Assembly (NCBI GenBank): GCA_026745465.1
Contig: JACYXH010000812.1
Location: forward strand, 2,795,454 to 2,859,453
Origin: Lota lota
Lineage: Eukaryota; Chordata; Actinopteri; Gadiformes; Lotidae
DNA: 64,000 nucleotides
Direction: 5' to 3'
Shown: in pieces, positions 51,484 to 61,738 of the stretch
Numbering within the stretch: the first letter of the stretch is position 1
Layout of the letters: every line of letters begins with the position of its first letter
Made by a program: the position numbers and the translations under genes
Notes under the pieces: generated by a model
The model's input: only the letters and a program-made list of their open reading frames with translations
Told to the model about the DNA's origin: nothing
Database searches by the model: none

Positions 51484-51726
51484 CGTGTGTGTGTTGTGCA
51501 CGTGCAGGCGCCTCGCTCGCTCCACCCTCCTGCTCATCCCGCTGTTTGGTATTCACTACACCGTGTTCGCCTTCTCGCCCGAGGACGTCAGCAAGAGAGA
51601 GAGGCTGGTGTTTGAGCTGGGCCTGGGATCCTTCCAGGTACTCACACACACACACACACACGCACACACATACACACACACACGCACACACATACACACA
51701 CACGCACACACATACACACACACGCA

Positions 51727-51780
<54 letters not shown>

Positions 51781-51828
51781 CATACACACGCACACACATA
51801 CACACACACACACACATACGCACACGCA

Positions 51829-51887
<59 letters not shown>

Positions 51888-53102
51888 CTTTGCCTACTTC
51901 TGACACACGGGATGAGACGGGAGATATATCCCAGGTCAAAGGTCAAATGATGAGGTTTTAAGTCACGTGTTACGTAGCTTTAAAGCTGCATTGTCTTGCT
52001 TTTGTATTTGTATTTTTTGACGTAAGTATACAAAATGAAACAAACACATACTGTGTAAGTAGTATATTATGTAGTGTTTCACTGTACATCTTCTGCACAT
52101 ATGAAGATCATACGTGTGCCATAACCTTTTCACTAGTGATGATAGTTGTAGTTTACTATAGTGTACTGGTAGACTTATTCATTTTGAAGCCATTTGCAGG
52201 GTGCTGTTTTCAACCTGGCAGCACCGTCCTAGTCCCGCTGCTCTGTTCACTCCTGATTCCTATGTTCCTCTCAGGGCTTCGTGGTCGCCGTCCTCTACTG
52301 TTTCCTTAACGGAGAGGTAAGCATGGCTCAGCCCCAGAACACACACGATCCAACCATGTCGTTAAGACAACAGGCGTCAGTGCTGCTCTGTAAAGCCATC
52401 GCTAGGGTCATAACTATTTCATTATATAGCTGGGACGCTTTTATCCAAAGCGACTTACAATGAATTTAGATAAATGTCATTAAACCTGCACTATGTATGT
52501 TTTCGCAATAGCAGCCTCCAGTGGCTTGGTTTGTAGCTACATTTGCAGCTAAATCCTCTCAGAGATGTCTGAGAATTTTCCACCATAGGTGGGGGCAAAA
52601 GTGGACCAGAATAAAAGTGTTTATGGAGAAAGATTCCCTAGATGGATTGACTCGTGGATGGGGTTGTTTTATTCTTGAGAAACTTTCTAGTTCTGATATT
52701 TGTTTAATGGACTAAACAGCTGCACTAGAAAAGTTAGATTTAAGAAGTATAGTGGGCTTGGGCATCTTTCTCTAGATACCCCAACCCCAGCCTACAGGTT
52801 GGCTGGGCCGCGGACACTGGGGGATCAAACCCAGTACCTTGCAGATTGAGCGGCTGTAGATGGAGTTAAAAGTGACGTTGTGAAGTTTCTCCCCCAAGGT
52901 GCAGTCGGAGATCAAGAGGAAATGGCGCAGCTGGACGGTGAACCGCTACTTTGCGGTGGACCTGAAGCAGCAGAGGCACCCCTCGCTGGCCAGCAGCGGG
53001 GTCAACGGAGGCACCCAGCTGTCCATCCTCAGCAAGAGCAGCTCCCAGATACGCATGTCCAGCCCCCTGGCCGAGAACGCCAACCTGAGCCTGCCCACCT
53101 GA
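36584..53102 (+). CDS. adcyap1r1: adcyap1r1, PACAP type I receptor (PAC1), class B1 GPCR
   Basis: Plasma membrane receptor for PACAP, signalling through Gs/cAMP and, depending on splice form, Gq. Coding exons: 36584-36625, 39555-39651, 44654-44764, 44939-45039, 45253-45350, 45624-45759, 47324-47477, 47893-47953, 48362-48431, 48846-48937, optional hop 49930-50013, 51508-51637, 52275-52316 and 52899-53102. Without hop they join to 1338 nt (445 aa). Order is signal peptide, hormone-binding ectodomain with conserved Cys and the NCTEDGW motif, seven TM helices, and a tail with [13 protein letters not shown]. The TM3 block ([19 protein letters not shown]) and the tail favour PAC1 over VIPR1/2. Odd: one GC-AG intron; no room for the mammalian 21-residue ectodomain insert; microsatellites and a C56 run at acceptors. 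The a or b teleost copy cannot be told. Confidence 0.97.
36684..36770. repeat. (GT)n microsatellite
   Basis: GT array with G-rich interruptions, 60 nt after the start-codon exon. Confidence 0.95.
36940..37031. repeat. Poly(C)25 ... poly(G)23 inverted pair with internal hairpin
   Basis: A C run (36940-36964) and a G run (37009-37031) flank 44 nt that contain GCACTCGGT and its exact reverse complement ACCGAGTGC. The whole block could fold as one hairpin with a GC-only outer stem. It lies in the second adcyap1r1 intron. Confidence 0.85.
37372..37443. repeat. (GT)n microsatellite
   Basis: About 36 GT units in the adcyap1r1 intron. Confidence 0.96.
38025..38103. repeat. (AC)n microsatellite
   Basis: AC tract with minor interruptions. 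Confidence 0.95.
38703..38724. repeat. Short interstitial telomere-like repeat
   Basis: Three and a half copies of TTAGGG. Too short to be a real telomere; similar traces (GGGTTAGGG) occur at 1564. Confidence 0.8.
38760..39130. repeat. Purine-rich (GA) degenerate tract
   Basis: Interrupted GAGA-rich stretch with a G run at 38942-38957; continues the GA/GT simple sequence of this intron, which has no exon. Confidence 0.7.
39555..39651 (+). CDS. adcyap1r1: adcyap1r1 exon: N-terminal ectodomain
   Basis: Acceptor GTCCCAG, donor G|GTAAGT. It encodes [20 protein letters not shown] and on to NDDLEF, with the first two ectodomain cysteines (HC and EKC) of the alpha-helix that contacts PACAP. Confidence 0.9.
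41635..42336. mobile_element. Foldback MITE, about 700 bp
   Basis: Left end GGTAGCACTTTAGAGTAACT and right end, read in reverse complement, GGTAGCACTTTATAATAACT; similarity continues for about 65 nt (AAGCATTAATAAAG). A second nested inverted pair, GTGAGCCCATCTAAAG at about 41912 and its complement at about 42047, shows that the element is palindromic along most of its length. No coding. It lies in the third adcyap1r1 intron. Target duplication unclear. Confidence 0.8.
42788..42835. repeat. (GA)n microsatellite
   Basis: About 23 GA units in an adcyap1r1 intron. Confidence 0.96.
43085..43159. repeat. (GT)n microsatellite
   Basis: About 37 GT units. Confidence 0.97.
43396..43663. repeat. CA-rich array ending in poly(C)28-(AC)n
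   Basis: Interrupted ACAC/ACATGT array from 43396, then C28 at 43607-43634 followed directly by AC units. Confidence 0.93.
44654..44764 (+). CDS. adcyap1r1: adcyap1r1 exon: ectodomain core, GC donor
   Basis: Acceptor CCCCAG. It encodes [20 protein letters not shown] then [14 protein letters not shown], with the N-glycosylation site NLT. It must end at 44764, giving donor G|GCAAGT, because only this keeps the frame into [14 protein letters not shown]. Confidence 0.92.
44939..45039 (+). CDS. adcyap1r1: adcyap1r1 exon: ectodomain NCTEDGW block
   Basis: Acceptor GGACAG, donor CCA|GTAGGA. It encodes [20 protein letters not shown] and DDNTTKP, with the class B1 Trp/Cys signature and two sequons. 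The preceding intron is only 174 nt. Confidence 0.94.
45171..45250. repeat. (GT)n microsatellite forming the TM1 exon acceptor tract
   Basis: GT array that runs directly into the acceptor GTGTAG at 45252, so it serves as the pyrimidine-alternating tract of that splice site. Confidence 0.96.
45253..45350 (+). CDS. adcyap1r1: adcyap1r1 exon: TM1
   Basis: Acceptor TGTAG, donor AG|GTGAGT. It encodes [20 protein letters not shown] then [13 protein letters not shown]: the stalk and first transmembrane helix, nearly identical to human PAC1. Confidence 0.96.
45559..45614. repeat. Poly(C) run, 56 nt, at the TM2 exon acceptor
   Basis: Uninterrupted run of 56 C ending nine nt before the splice acceptor (ATGCTCCAG). 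It is effectively the polypyrimidine tract of that intron. Confidence 0.95.
45624..45759 (+). CDS. adcyap1r1: adcyap1r1 exon: ICL1 and TM2
   Basis: Acceptor CTCCAG, donor ACC|GTTAGT. It encodes [20 protein letters not shown] then [19 protein letters not shown], with the conserved RxxHM of TM2. Its upstream tract is the C56 run. Confidence 0.96.
45985..46064. repeat. (AT)n microsatellite, 40 units
   Basis: Long uninterrupted TA tract, able to extrude a cruciform. Confidence 0.97.
46225..46290. repeat. (GT)n microsatellite
   Basis: About 33 GT units in the TM2-TM3 intron. The rest of that intron (46300-47323) shows no exon. Confidence 0.96.
47324..47477 (+). CDS. adcyap1r1: adcyap1r1 exon: TM3, ICL2, start of TM4
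   Basis: Acceptor TTTGCAG, donor G|GTGGGT. It encodes [20 protein letters not shown], then [20 protein letters not shown] and the start of TM4 (YTIVGWG). The Cys after VP is the conserved TM3 disulfide Cys. Confidence 0.97.
47893..47953 (+). CDS. adcyap1r1: adcyap1r1 exon: TM4
   Basis: Acceptor GTTACAG, donor GG|GTGAGT; 61 nt, encodes [20 protein letters not shown]. Confidence 0.95.
48362..48431 (+). CDS. adcyap1r1: adcyap1r1 exon: ECL2 and start of TM5
   Basis: Acceptor CTCCAG, donor ATG|GTACGA; 70 nt. It encodes [20 protein letters not shown], with the CW disulfide partner in ECL2. Confidence 0.96.
48846..48937 (+). CDS. adcyap1r1: adcyap1r1 exon: TM5 and first part of ICL3
   Basis: Acceptor GTCGCAG, donor CT|GTAAGT; 92 nt. 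It encodes [20 protein letters not shown] then [10 protein letters not shown]. The split Leu codon at the end can join either the hop cassette or the TM6 exon. Confidence 0.96.
49930..50013 (+). CDS. adcyap1r1: adcyap1r1 alternative exon: hop cassette in ICL3
   Basis: The 84-nt exon encodes [20 protein letters not shown] and SELSAITL, closely matching the mammalian PAC1 hop cassette that is inserted in the third intracellular loop. Phases match both neighbours, so it can be skipped or included. The acceptor is a tandem TAGCAG: use of the first AG (49929) gives 28 residues (hop1), of the second (49932) gives 27 residues lacking the leading Ser (hop2). Donor CT|GTAAGT at 50014. In mammals hop forms alter phospholipase C and calcium coupling; that is family knowledge. 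Confidence 0.92.
49998..50270. repeat. Tandem repeat of about 90 bp starting inside the hop exon
   Basis: A 33-nt block beginning TATCCGCCATTACACTGTAA covers the last 16 nt of the hop exon, its donor and adjacent intron (49998-50030). It recurs exactly at 50089-50121, and in diverged form at about 50179 with the donor lost. Between copies lies GT-rich sequence and TATCTATGTTTTTAT. The third unit has expanded into a GT array (50205-50262). Confidence 0.88.
51443..51494. repeat. (GT)n at TM6 exon acceptor
   Basis: GT array ending 13 nt before the acceptor at 51507 (GCACGTGCAG). Confidence 0.93.
51508..51637 (+). CDS. adcyap1r1: adcyap1r1 exon: TM6, ECL3, start of TM7
   Basis: Acceptor CGTGCAG, donor CAG|GTACTC; 130 nt. 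It encodes [20 protein letters not shown] then [20 protein letters not shown], almost identical to human PAC1. Confidence 0.97.
51641..51883. repeat. (CA)n array with CGCACACACATA variants
   Basis: About 240 nt of CA repeat with a higher-order unit of about 24 nt containing CGCACACACATACA, starting three nt after the TM6 exon donor. Confidence 0.96.
52275..52316 (+). CDS. adcyap1r1: adcyap1r1 exon: end of TM7
   Basis: Acceptor CTCTCAG, donor GAG|GTAAGC; the 42-nt exon typical of class B1 receptors, encoding [14 protein letters not shown]. Confidence 0.96.
52424..52860 (-). repeat. Dispersed fish repeat fragments in last adcyap1r1 intron
   Basis: GACGCTTTTATCCAAAGCGA (from 52438) is a motif found throughout teleost genomes. 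GGGGGATCAAACCCAGTACC at about 52819 reads as a B-box-like tRNA motif on the minus strand. They are probably two ends of a SINE-like insertion interrupted by other sequence. Confidence 0.5.
52899..53102 (+). CDS. adcyap1r1: adcyap1r1 terminal exon: helix 8 and C-tail
   Basis: Acceptor CCCCAAG. It encodes [20 protein letters not shown] then [20 protein letters not shown] and SSSQIRMS, ending NLSLPT-TGA at 53100-53102. The [17 protein letters not shown] block is diagnostic of PAC1. The tail is slightly longer than the human one. Confidence 0.97.
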   Translation: MQSEIKRKWRSWTVNRYFAVDLKQQRHPSLASSGVNGGTQLSILSKSSSQIRMSSPLAENANLSLPT

Positions 53103-56100
53103 GCCCCTGATTGGTCGAAAAAGGTGTCTCTGTACTAACCCCTCCCCCATCCCCCCACCCCCTTTACATTCTAGACCAATAAGAGTGACCAAAAGTGGAC
53201 CAACCCACTCCAGCCCCACCCACACCCCAGCCCTACTCTTCAATTTCTCGCTTAAGGTTTGGTGATCCACAAACAAAATATTTCCAAATGCTTTGTATGA
53301 AAGATATTTGGTAGGAGCTGGGTTGAAATGGGTACAATTTATTGTATTCGATTGTGTTAATGGCACAATGCACTCTTAATTAACTACACCCTTTGAATTG
53401 TGATATAGTATAGATGCTTTCAAATGTATGCAGACAATTCCGTCTGTTCCATTTTATTTTTTTAAACGTTTAATACTCTCTCTATTTCTCTCTCCCCCTC
53501 TCTCTAACTCTCTCTCTCCAGATCATTTAAAATGAGTGTTGTTTGTTATTTATGCTAAACTGTAATCAATATGCCAAACCATTGAGCAGCATTGAAAAGA
53601 AATGATGAGGTAACTGAAGTGTTTAATGTGTGGCTTTTGTAATGTACACAAAGTGTTTCAAAGTGCATTACAGGTTGCCAAAAAAACGGGTCCGTCAACG
53701 ATCCAAAATTGAAAGGGTAACCAAAACACCGCCTTGCTTGTACAAATGCTAACTGTTCCAATGTTATATCTTTTCAAAACAAAAACAAAAACGACATTTT
53801 TTACACTCAGCCATAAGTACAGAGTATGTCAAAGATATTTATTTAAAGAAAATACTAATAATCAAAACATGGATTGATACTGTACCTTGTAAATAGTTTG
53901 TTTTTTAATGACCTTTTCAACAAAAGGAACTGGAGCTCCAATCTGTAGATTTCATCCCGTGTCCTGCGACCCTACAATAATATCCTAGAGACAAAAACCT
54001 ACGCACACCAAACTATCGGTTTGGCAGACAAAAACGAACAAGACAAACAAACACTTGTCTCCCCGTGTTACCTATAGGGAGAATCATCTAGGTAATCTGC
54101 TATCATCTTCACATCTCATCTCATTGCTTTCTCTTCATCGCAAAAAACACTTTTGGTATCCTCCGGGAAGGGAATCACTCAGAATAATAGTGATTAGTAG
54201 TAGACAAAAGTAGAACTAGTACTAATACATATTTATATGGATTACAGCGTCAAGCACGACCGCAACAGTTATAGTGAACATGAGAACAACAATATTATCT
54301 TGTTTCCTAGCTTGTACTGCAAAAGACATTCCCAAGTGCCTAGTCAGTCAGAATTAACTACAACATTAATTTTACGATAATTCAATAATGCATTCATTTT
54401 ATGTCCGTGCTAATGTGATTTTAATTTAGGAAGGTTGGTTTAATTTAAATGATTTGGTTTAAGTTAATTTATGTGTAATTTTAGATACATTCTACATTTC
54501 AAATACAGTTACAAATACATACATTTATTGTATTATTTTGGTGCATATTGTGTTGCTGCTTATTTTCCTTTCTCTGGCTGATATGGGACATTCTTTTCTG
54601 CTTTGGTAGGCAGACATTTTGATATTCCTAGCAAGGTTATATATTATGTTTTGTGATTTGATTGATGTGCAACTGTACACATGTATTGGGCATTTGTTTC
54701 AGCAACATTTACACTTTTATGCGACCATCGCTTAGTGAATACAATTAAAACAATCCATTTTGAACTGGCACTGGGACAAATAAGTAATAATAAGGGAAAA
54801 GATGCTTTAATATGACAGCTTTTGACAATCTTGGAACATTTTCAGAACAATAACCATTCATAACCATAATTCATAACATGCTTATAAAACACTGTAAAGA
54901 AAACAAATATTTTATGCTTACATGATCAGGTTTCTTGAAGTGGAAAATAAGAATGTATTATATGCTGATGAGACAACATTGTTCATAATCAGACAAGGTT
55001 TTATAGGTGGGATGTCAGTGTTATTTGACAGGACTCTATACATGTATTATTGTACATAAATGACGGTCAATGAAGTTCCATGACACATGAATGAATGAAA
55101 CTGGTTGCTCTTGACCACTGGCTATAGCAGCATCATGAAGTGCCATCATTTTGAGGTGACACTTAGGCCAAATGTGTGTTTAAACAAATCAAATGTAGAT
55201 CAATGCAAAAAGCATGTGCATTCCTACAGTATTATATTGTCCAAAGCTCCAATGGGAATTATTATCCCTAATTGAAGCCAGATATATCCATTCAATAAAA
55301 AGAAAAGTGGAAGTGCTGGCAAGATAGCATTGTTTATATACATGCAGAAACGGTGTATAATGCCATTTTCAACAAATGTGTGCACTTCTTAAAAAGGCAA
55401 CAACATCTAGCTCGACACCACAAAGTTGTGGTGACCAAAGTTGTTGGTAGGTTGAAATGCGATCTTTATTGATTTAATTCTTTATTGATTTATTGATTTA
55501 TTGTGACTCAAGATGTGAAGATAACTGCTGAATCAGAATCGGATGGGTTATGTATATATATATATATATATATATATAAATATTAGATATTAGACACCGT
55601 TGACATGATGTAACAATAGCGATAGTTATACATATATACAGTATATACACACATACACTGTATATATATATATATATATATCTATCGAGTACACTACGTA
55701 CTTTGTGTGCGTGCCTGTGGGGTTCCGCGGAGGATATACATTTGAAGATCACTCTGCCGTTTCTGATGTGTTTCTATGACCAGGAAATCTGAAATGTTGG
55801 TGGCGCCTTACGCCAATACCTCATCTGGCTGGGGTCCCTGACGTGGGCCCCTCCAGCTCTGATGTGAAACGACCATGTCTCAAAGCTGTTACTGTGATAA
55901 AACACACAAAGAGCTCCTCTCTTCATTGTCATCGTGCCATGAGACACGTCCACCACAGTGTGGCAGCTCAATGTTAACATTTAGATTTAAAAAAAAAAAA
56001 TCTTTTTTTGTTAGATTTTTGTAAAGTGATTTTAGTGATCTAAGAAGCTATATCCAAGCCAATCTTTTATTTTTATTTAATTTTTTTGTCTTTTGGCTGG

Positions 56101-57148
56101 AGTTTTATTTTGGTTTTGGGTGTGGTGCGCTTTTGAAACAGATGAGAATTTAGTTATTTATTTAACCTTTATTTATAGAGGTAAACACGTTATGAATTCA
56201 AAACCCTTTTGCAAGGGTGACCTGTCCAAAAGGGCAGCACATCACGGGGTGAAATACAACAAAAAAAAACAGAACATACAACATTTGGCGATATTCAGAA
56301 GTGCAAAAGAAAAGGTTTATTGGGCTGCCTTTGAAATCAGCAAACGGGACTCTATCGTATTTTAATTATTTTTTACAGCGGAGAGAAGGAGATGACTCAG
56401 TGTTTGAGTGGTGTGAGGAGGTGGATGTATGATGAGCATGAGCTCCATATACTCTACCTGTGCTTTTTTGTTTTCGGGACTTCTGCCAGTACTTTCATCT
56501 TTAAAAAAATAACTGCATTTTCGTTTTAGTGTTAGAAATGTGTTCTTTATCGTTTTACTCTACAATGGTTCACTGTGTATTTGAGCTACTTTTTATTTCC
56601 AGGGGTCTATTTTGAAAAGCAAGTTGGAGTTGCAAAAATACACACACTCACACACACACGCACACACACTGACAGATATTTGGTGCATGTGTACAAGTAC
56701 AACTCTTTAAATAATCAACGGTCTTGCCATTTATTTGGCAGTTGTGCCCGTGAAGCCTGTAATGTGTAGTGATACGAGAATACGTGTATATATATATATG
56801 AGTGTAATACATGAGTGTGTGTGTACTGCACACTCTCTCAGTTGCCATTGAACTCTGAATGTACTGTGTCATCATCGCTTCGATAAACGTTGCCTGCTAT
56901 TTCACAATTGCCATTGTGTACAAATGATGTCTCTCTTTTGATCACATGTAAATGCAAATATTTCAATATTTTTGCTAATGGCTCAACCCCTTGATGATGA
57001 CGACCTGTGATATCTGTAACCCGTATTCTTTTTTGAATGTTTATGTTTGTTACACCGCCGTATTTTAAGCGTGTACAAATTTGAATCTCAGTATAATAAT
57101 GTGTCTATTCATGAGCTGGATGGAGAGAGGAAGGGAGAATTTGAGGAC

Positions 57149-57230
<82 letters not shown>

Positions 57231-57450
57231 CTATGCTTATACTTTGTAAAGGCAGTGAGAATGTCCGTGTGTGTGTGTGTGTGTGTGATAGCCTTTGGTG
57301 AGAAATTGAGAATGGATTATCTAAGTGTAAGTGTAAAAGAAAAAAAATATATAGTCCACTTTTAATTTTGCTCTGCCTGTAATATGAGTGTGTATTACAC
57401 GGTTCTGTTGTCTCAAATAATGTGTTCATTTGACTGCTAAATAAATTCAT
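53103..57450 (+). other. adcyap1r1: adcyap1r1 3'UTR (candidate extent)
   Basis: No exon is visible. Polyadenylation signals AATAAA occur at 55294-55299 and 57440-57445; the latter is followed by GT-rich sequence. The stretch includes AT microsatellites at 55552-55578 and 55662-55682, and a common fish repeat fragment near 56150-56245 (TTTATTTAACCTTTATTTAT and GCAAGGGTGACCTG). Extent is inferred. Confidence 0.4.
57150..57227. repeat. (GT)n microsatellite
   Basis: About 39 GT units. Confidence 0.97.
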
Positions 57451-58391
57451 CCATGGTGACTTACATTTTGTTTTTCATTTAATTTAGTGGAAGAGTTAGT
57501 TACATTTTCTACAGTTGCTTAGAGGTTGTGTTTAAAGCTTAAAATACTTTTCAGGTCAATTTTGCCAACATTGGACCTCTTTCATATAATTTTTTTTTTT
57601 TTTACATTACAACCGTACATAAAAAAAATAATAAGTCAGATGATGCAACATTGCTAACCCAATGGTGGTAGCATTACAGTACAGGAGGTTATATGTGACT
57701 TGCCCATATACCCACATGTAATCAGTGACAGTAAAGGGCATCAGATATGTGGAGCACAGTGCAATATTAATTCGTCCTATCAACCCTTTGAAACGTAATG
57801 TACTTCATCATCACAGGCACAAAAAAGAGACTGGATCAGTTGAAAAAATTAATGTTGCCATCCCAGAAGATATCTTTGAGACAATGGTTGCTAAAGAATT
57901 ATCGACGTCATAAAGAAATTCCAATTAATTATTATTATAAATACAATGAAGAAATTTGGCACGCATGTATAATCAACATCTAACATCACATTTACATATT
58001 ACTTTTGTGTTTGTATATATACAATATATTTTGTATATTGCCTAAATAGTAATAGTGAAACTCAGCCACACTAATCCATTATTTGACCACAAGGGAGCGC
58101 CTGACCAACGGTTCCCGAGTCATGTAGATCAGTAAATATGTTCAAACCTACAGGCTCAAGCAGAATCTGCCTGTTATCTGCCTGGGAAGGGAACCTGACA
58201 ACAAAGGCCAAAATGGGCCAGGAAAAAAACCTCACTAATTTGTTTTTACTGTAGACATAGCGCATGAGGACATCAAACCCTGTGAGATAACGTTGAACAG
58301 TGTTATCTCGACAACTGCAGTGTTTAAACATATATACTATCACATGCATGCCATTATACGTACATGATGCTGAGCACATATAGAGGGGCCA

Positions 58392-58451
<60 letters not shown>

Positions 58452-58694
58452 ACACACACACACACTCCTTGTTAAACGCCTTTGAATGGCCTGAATAAAT
58501 AGCACTGAATGATATCCACGTGAACATCATGAATGTCATGTAAGCTCAGTATAACAAAGGTTTCCACAGCCGTCTACATGTACTTCCCTTTCAGCACATC
58601 CTCAGCTTTACCTGCATATCTGTGGTTGTGTGTCCAGAATAATTTAGTAGGGGTGGCCCAGGAGTGGCACAGGAGAATAGACTGGTGCTGACTG
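57451..58694. other. Convergent intergenic sequence
   Basis: No gene recognised between the two converging receptor genes. It holds a CA array at 58397-58466 and AT-rich sequence; part may be 3'UTR of either gene. Confidence 0.45.
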
Positions 58695-58956
58695 TGCTGG
58701 TATGGTATGGTACCGCACGGTATGGTACAGTATGGTATGCTACAGTACGGTTAGGTAAGTATGATATGGTATGATGTTGTATGGTATGCTACGGTACAGA
58801 ATAGTACGGTAGGGTATGGTATGGTACGGTATGGTATGGTATGGTACAGTGCAGTGTGGTACAGTATGGTATGGTACGGTATGGTATACTTTGGCATGGA
58901 ATGCTACGGTACAGTATACTTTGGTATGGAATGCTACAATGTGGTATGGTACGCCA
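58695..58956. repeat. GGTAT/GGTAC pentanucleotide satellite
   Basis: About 260 nt of degenerate five-base units (GGTAT, GGTAC, AGTAT). It ends only nine nt from the stop codon of the minus-strand receptor gene, so it must be in that gene's 3'UTR. Confidence 0.92.
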
Positions 58957-58964
58957 TTTGCCAG

Positions 58965-59111
58965 TCACACAGCAGAGCTGTTGCTATTGGAGGGCCTCTG
59001 TGGTCCACGCTGCTCCAGGACCGTGAACTGGGTGACGGTGACACGGCCCTTGGTGCAGAGATAACTCTGAGTGTGATGCCTCCACAGCCAACGCCGCAGC
59101 TCAGTTTGTAC
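58965..59111 (-). CDS. ghrhr: ghrhr-like terminal exon: helix 8 and C-tail
   Basis: Acceptor CCAACAG preceded by a GT tract; it encodes [20 protein letters not shown] and ends [11 protein letters not shown] at 58965-58967. The E-V-Q-x-E-L-R-R start is typical of the class; the usual R-R-K-W-x-x-W pattern is altered to R-R-W-L-W. Confidence 0.82.
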   Translation of the reverse strand, partial: VQTELRRWLWRHHTQSYLCTKGRVTVTQFTVLEQRGPQRPSNSNSSAV

Positions 59112-59117
59112 CTGTTG

Positions 59118-59161
<44 letters not shown>

Positions 59162-59636
59162 ATCAGCCAACCCAACCCTGAAACTGGCGTCATTCTGGCT
59201 CTGAAATGAGCTTGATTCTAACCATGGTAAGTGCATAGCTCTGAATGGAACATGACCATCAACAATTCATTGAAAAGCTTTTTGGTTCCACCATAACGTG
59301 GCTATTCTTTATATAAAAGAGAGAGAAAGAGAGCAATGGTTTGTCATTTGACCACATAGAGCCCCTTACCTCTCCATTCATGAAGCAGTAGAGCAGCGCC
59401 ACTACAAAGCCCTGCAAGACAGACATAAATGCACATATTATTATTGTTCTTCTTACTGATGTTGTGGTTGTGGTGGCTGGTGACCCTACCTGGAATGAAC
59501 CCAGGCCCAGCTCAAAGTAGAGTCTGGCCGTCAAGCCGGTGTTCTCCGGCAGGAAGGCGAACACGGTGTAGTGCATCCCAAACAGAGGGATCAGGAACAA
59601 CGTGGACTTAGCCAGCCTCCTGAGAGGCAGAGAGAC

Positions 59637-59713
<77 letters not shown>

Positions 59714-60099
59714 GTAGAGACAAACCACAAATAAAGAGACGATTTGGGTCAAGTTTCGAGAATAACCTGAAAATGAACAAAGAGTAACAACAGACTAGAG
59801 ACTAAAAAACAACACAGAAAACCATATTATCAGAGACCGATAAAAAGAATGACTGAAGCAGATTTGATATGAGAAGTTCTCATTTCCCTTAATTTGGTAA
59901 TGTGGTCTAAAGGCCCAAGCCTTACAAAGTCTCCTAGCGATACTGGAATTAACATCTATCTGTCATTTCCAGGACCAACACTGAAACTCATGCAGTTGAA
60001 CATTCCCCTAGCCTTTAGCCTACAACATACATATATTTATGACTCCTTCATTATACATTAGGCCACCACAACAACTATCCCCGCAGTGTGGAGAGGGCA

Positions 60100-60160
<61 letters not shown>

Positions 60161-61522
60161 TGGTACACACACACACAAAAGTCTAAATCAAACCTCAAGG
60201 CCAAATTGATAGCCCAAAGGTTTTGATTTGTAGTTTCTTTCCCCAAAAGACTACATAACCCACATAAACATGGCAATTAGCCAAAACCAACGCACAACCT
60301 GATGTGCATGTGTAGAGGACAAGGACTACAAAGAGAAGCATGATGGAAACTACAAAGGATGATTGAAATTAAAGGGTAAGCAAACCCCAAAATCTTTTTT
60401 TTCAGTTGAAAACAATTCTGTTAGGGTCTCCCGAAATGTTTTGTTGAACATTTCTGTGAGATTTAACACAACAATGTAGGGTCATTCTCTACAAAATGAG
60501 TCTGCCACTTACGTCTAAAAAAGCTTTTCCATTGTGATAGTTTTCAACAACCCTCACACTCAATCAGATGGAACCCAACTTACTCATTTTTCTTAAATGG
60601 CATGTAACTTATCCTTTAAGGTCATAGAGTGAAGTCAAATGTGTCATTGATGCAGAGTGGAAACTGACACTGATATAATACACCAATTCATAAAAAAGAC
60701 GATATGATGACAGTGGTACTTATTCATGAAATATTAGTAGCAGTTGTAGTAGTAGTAATAGTTGAAGTAATAGTAGTAGTATTTGTGGTAGGATATAAAA
60801 CCAGAGAAAAAATTATAGATTTATCATTTAAAAAGATTAGGGTTAAAGGGATTAAGGTTAAACCCACACACACACACGCTCACACAAATCAGTGTCTTAG
60901 TGTCTAATCCATTTTATTAATCTTAGCAAGAAACAAACAAAGCAGTTAACCATCATTCTAGCAGACTGATTTAGGAAAACGCTAACATGATTCTGAGAGC
61001 ATTACAGGGAAGCAAATTTCTTCAAGCGTACATAGGTGGATTAGTTTGTTATTTTATTACGCCTGGGATTCTGAAACAAGGTTGTTTTGATTTTCTGTGA
61101 ACAACTAAGGAACCCTCAGATTCTCTGCTGACCCTGTCTTTTAACTAATGAAAGAAGCGTCATACAACTGCAACAACAATCCTGTCATGACTTATCGGAG
61201 CACATGTTTTTGGTACTGAGTGTCACTTTTAAATCGCTCTCAATCTAAAAATGTATTTGATCGATTTGGGACATATGGCGGCACTGATTGTTGGTTGGAA
61301 TTAAGAGAATAAACAGATCCCATTCTGCCCCAGAATAGCATCAAATCAACAAAATATTATCTATAGGAGAAATGATCAATATTATCATGAACAATGTATA
61401 CGTTTTCTACTTACATGAAATGTCCAGTGTCGTGGCTCCCGCCAATAGCCGGACGCTTCAGTTTGTAAACCAGAGTTCGGTTTACATTGATGAAGATGAC
61501 TATGTTCACCTGGATTGGATAT

Positions 61523-61603
<81 letters not shown>

Positions 61604-61707
61604 CACACATACACGCACACACAAACACTCACACAAGCACATGCACACATGCACACACACACACATGCACACACGCACACACATGCACACACACACACAC
61701 ACACACT

Positions 61708-61738
<31 letters not shown>

